Shown piece by piece: positions 6,101 to 7,091 of a stretch of 7,091 nt of DNA. The notes below the pieces were generated by a model that saw only the letters and a program-made list of their open reading frames with translations, ran no database searches and was not told the origin of the DNA. The stretch is from an uncultured Aliterella sp. (GTDB lineage: Bacteria; Cyanobacteriota; Cyanobacteriia; Cyanobacteriales; Chroococcidiopsidaceae). The position numbers and the translations under genes were made by a program. Where the stretch lies: NCBI GenBank assembly GCA_905479905.1, contig CAJQOK010000145.1, positions 1-7,091 on the forward strand. The letters run 5' to 3'. Position 1 is the stretch's first letter. Each line of letters starts with the position of its first letter.

Positions 6101-6160
6101 GTCTTACGCTTAAAAGCGATAGAGCCATAAGCTCGCACTTCGCATTTCCACTCCATAACT
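6101..6160. other. Convergent intergenic spacer
   Basis: Sixty bases between the ends of the toxin gene (plus strand) and the lycopene cyclase gene (minus strand). It contains two small inverted repeats: CGCTT/AAGCG at 6107-6118, and GAGC/GCTC at 6122-6125 and 6131-6134 with a CATAA loop. Read on the minus strand, the second is followed after a few bases by CGCTTTT, a weak candidate for a terminator of the cyclase gene. Neither is strong enough to call as a terminator. Confidence 0.3.
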
Positions 6161-7090
6161 CTAATAATTAAAATGTTGGCTACTTAATTCTGTCTCCCTT
6201 TTATCTATTGGTGTCGCTACTTTTCGCGCATTTGTATAAGGTTGTCCCAATCCCGCAGTTAACGAATAACTAATGTTGAGCAACTTGAACCATAATGCCG
6301 GAAAACGCGGTTCAAGACTTGGTTGAAAACGGCGAACTAATTGAGGAAACCAACTAGCAAATATGGCACTAATTAAGGCGTGAATGCCAAAATTTAAGTA
6401 GTTTCCTAGCCAGCGCCAAATGTCTTTCGCACCTGCTAAATCCCAAATCCAAGGCAGTAAAGCAGGGTTTTTAAAAGCTGCTTTGAGCGCCAATCGATTA
6501 AAGGTAAACCAACTAAATCGATCTTTAATAAAGTTATCGGCAACTTCTAAGGGTTCGTCAGCTAGTAGCCCAAAAAATGTATTGAGCATTGAGTTGATTC
6601 TTTGCGGTGGTAAGTGTTTTCCGGTAGGAACCATCATACCTTTGGAAAATAACCAGGTGACTGCAATATTACTTTGATAGGCGCGAATTTGATTTAAGTG
6701 CTTCGCGCTCAACAAGTCGTGCTGCAACGCGGTATCTAATAGCTCCGTTAAACGCCCCAAATTGCGGACTAATGAGCCAAAACCCGTAAATACTAAGGGA
6801 GACTGCAAGGAAGCCGCGTCACCGATCGCAATTAACCTGTCAAACGCCACCGTGCGATCGCGGCTATTGCTACTAAAATGCCCTGGAATGTAACCAAATG
6901 TAGGTTTTTTCCACACTAATTTATCTAAATCGCAACGTCGATACTCTGGCAAAATTGTAAAGAAATCTTCGTACATTTCTAGCAACGAACCGGGATTAGT
7001 CTTATTTACTTGGTGGTAATGAAACAAATAAACAGTTAAGTCTTCCCCAGATCCCGGAAACAACTCCCAAATTAACTGTCTTCCCCGCGA
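6161..7090 (-). CDS. cruA: CruA-type lycopene cyclase / FAD-dependent oxidoreductase (5' partial, C-terminal half)
   Basis: Carotenoid enzyme of the CruA/CruP family, which cyclises the ends of lycopene to form beta- or gamma-carotene in the membrane. About 309 residues are visible. The frame runs off the right edge (upstream codons read SRGRQLIWE), so TTG at 7063-7061 is internal and perhaps half the protein is missing, including the N-terminal FAD-binding GxGxxG. The clearest signature is AIGDAASLQSPLVFTGFGSL (residues 79-98 counting from that TTG), the second flavin-binding motif, with Gly81-Asp82. It is preceded by FGYIPG and followed by VTWLFSKGMMVP (135-146). The wording AASLQSPLVFTGFGS fits CruA better than CruP, which I remember as closer to ASGIQSPVSFGGFGS; this paralogue choice is from memory. 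The last third (about 190-270) is hydrophobic and probably membrane-associated. The gene converges on the toxin-antitoxin operon and has no operon partner in the window. Confidence 0.78.
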   Translation of the reverse strand, partial: SRGRQLIWELFPGSGEDLTVYLFHYHQVNKTNPGSLLEMYEDFFTILPEYRRCDLDKLVWKKPTFGYIPGHFSSNSRDRTVAFDRLIAIGDAASLQSPLVFTGFGSLVRNLGRLTELLDTALQHDLLSAKHLNQIRAYQSNIAVTWLFSKGMMVPTGKHLPPQRINSMLNTFFGLLADEPLEVADNFIKDRFSWFTFNRLALKAAFKNPALLPWIWDLAGAKDIWRWLGNYLNFGIHALISAIFASWFPQLVRRFQPSLEPRFPALWFKLLNISYSLTAGLGQPYTNARKVATPIDKRETELSSQHFNY

Positions 7091-7091
7091 C

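Larger units (their letters stand above)
686..6861. repeat. HIP1 octamers (GCGATCGC), nine dispersed copies
   Basis: Exact GCGATCGC palindromes start at 686, 1327, 1734, 2496, 3441, 4098, 5088, 6086 and 6854. Seven are inside coding sequence, one is in the ccaA-antitoxin spacer (5088), and one forms the end of the toxin gene (6086-6093, also coding). The last one lies in the cyclase gene. HIP1 is hugely over-represented in many cyanobacterial genomes, so this supports the taxonomic call. The density is about one per 0.8 kb. Confidence 0.95.

Noticed and set aside
6420..6677. 85-codon plus-strand open frame inside the cyclase gene
   Set aside because: Antisense to a conserved coding region, with no start signals.
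1..7091. CRISPR arrays, tRNA or rRNA genes, insertion-sequence ends
   Set aside because: No regularly spaced repeats, cloverleaf-like segments, transposase fragments or paired terminal repeats with target duplications were seen.

Overview
The window is a piece of cyanobacterial chromosome. It carries the genes for the inducible CO2-uptake form of photosynthetic complex I (NDH-1MS), a beta-carbonic anhydrase of the carboxysomal CcaA type, and a CruA-type lycopene cyclase. It also holds nine exact copies of the cyanobacterial octamer HIP1 (GCGATCGC). The coding style, with moderate AT content and many HIP1 sites, would suit a Nostocales or Chroococcidiopsis-like lineage, but the genus cannot be fixed from this sequence alone.

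Layout, left to right. (1) Positions 2-3182 and 3179-4312 hold ndhF3 (5' end cut by the window edge), ndhD3 and cupA, all on the plus strand. The gap between ndhF3 and ndhD3 is 7 nt, and ndhD3 and cupA share an ATGA overlap, so these three are very likely one transcript. (2) Only 40 nt after cupA lies ccaA on the same strand, where the well-known Synechocystis arrangement has cupS. (3) A 190-nt spacer carries a promoter-like pair with a perfect palindrome between its -35 and -10 boxes, next to a longer imperfect inverted repeat. (4) This leads into a two-gene toxin-antitoxin module: a ribbon-helix-helix DUF1778 (TacA-like) antitoxin and a GNAT acetyltransferase (TacT-like) toxin. (5) After a 60-nt convergent spacer, the minus strand carries the C-terminal half of a CruA-type lycopene cyclase that runs off the right edge.

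How the genes fit together. NdhF3 and NdhD3 are the distal membrane subunits that specialise NDH-1 for CO2 uptake. CupA sits on them and hydrates CO2 to bicarbonate, using the energy of cyclic electron flow. CcaA works at the other end of the carbon-concentrating mechanism, turning bicarbonate back into CO2 beside Rubisco. Finding them in one tight same-strand run suggests a compact carbon-concentrating cluster, though co-transcription of ccaA is an inference. The toxin-antitoxin pair looks like a separate, self-regulated accessory insertion between this cluster and the carotenoid gene.

The main points for a second look are: the cupA-ccaA adjacency; a CcaA with a strongly shortened linker that keeps its terminal CcmM-binding-like tail; a palindromic element translated inside the C-terminal tail of NdhD3; and the operator architecture of the toxin-antitoxin promoter. 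I did not find a clearly undescribed system; the novelty is in arrangement and in details of known families.
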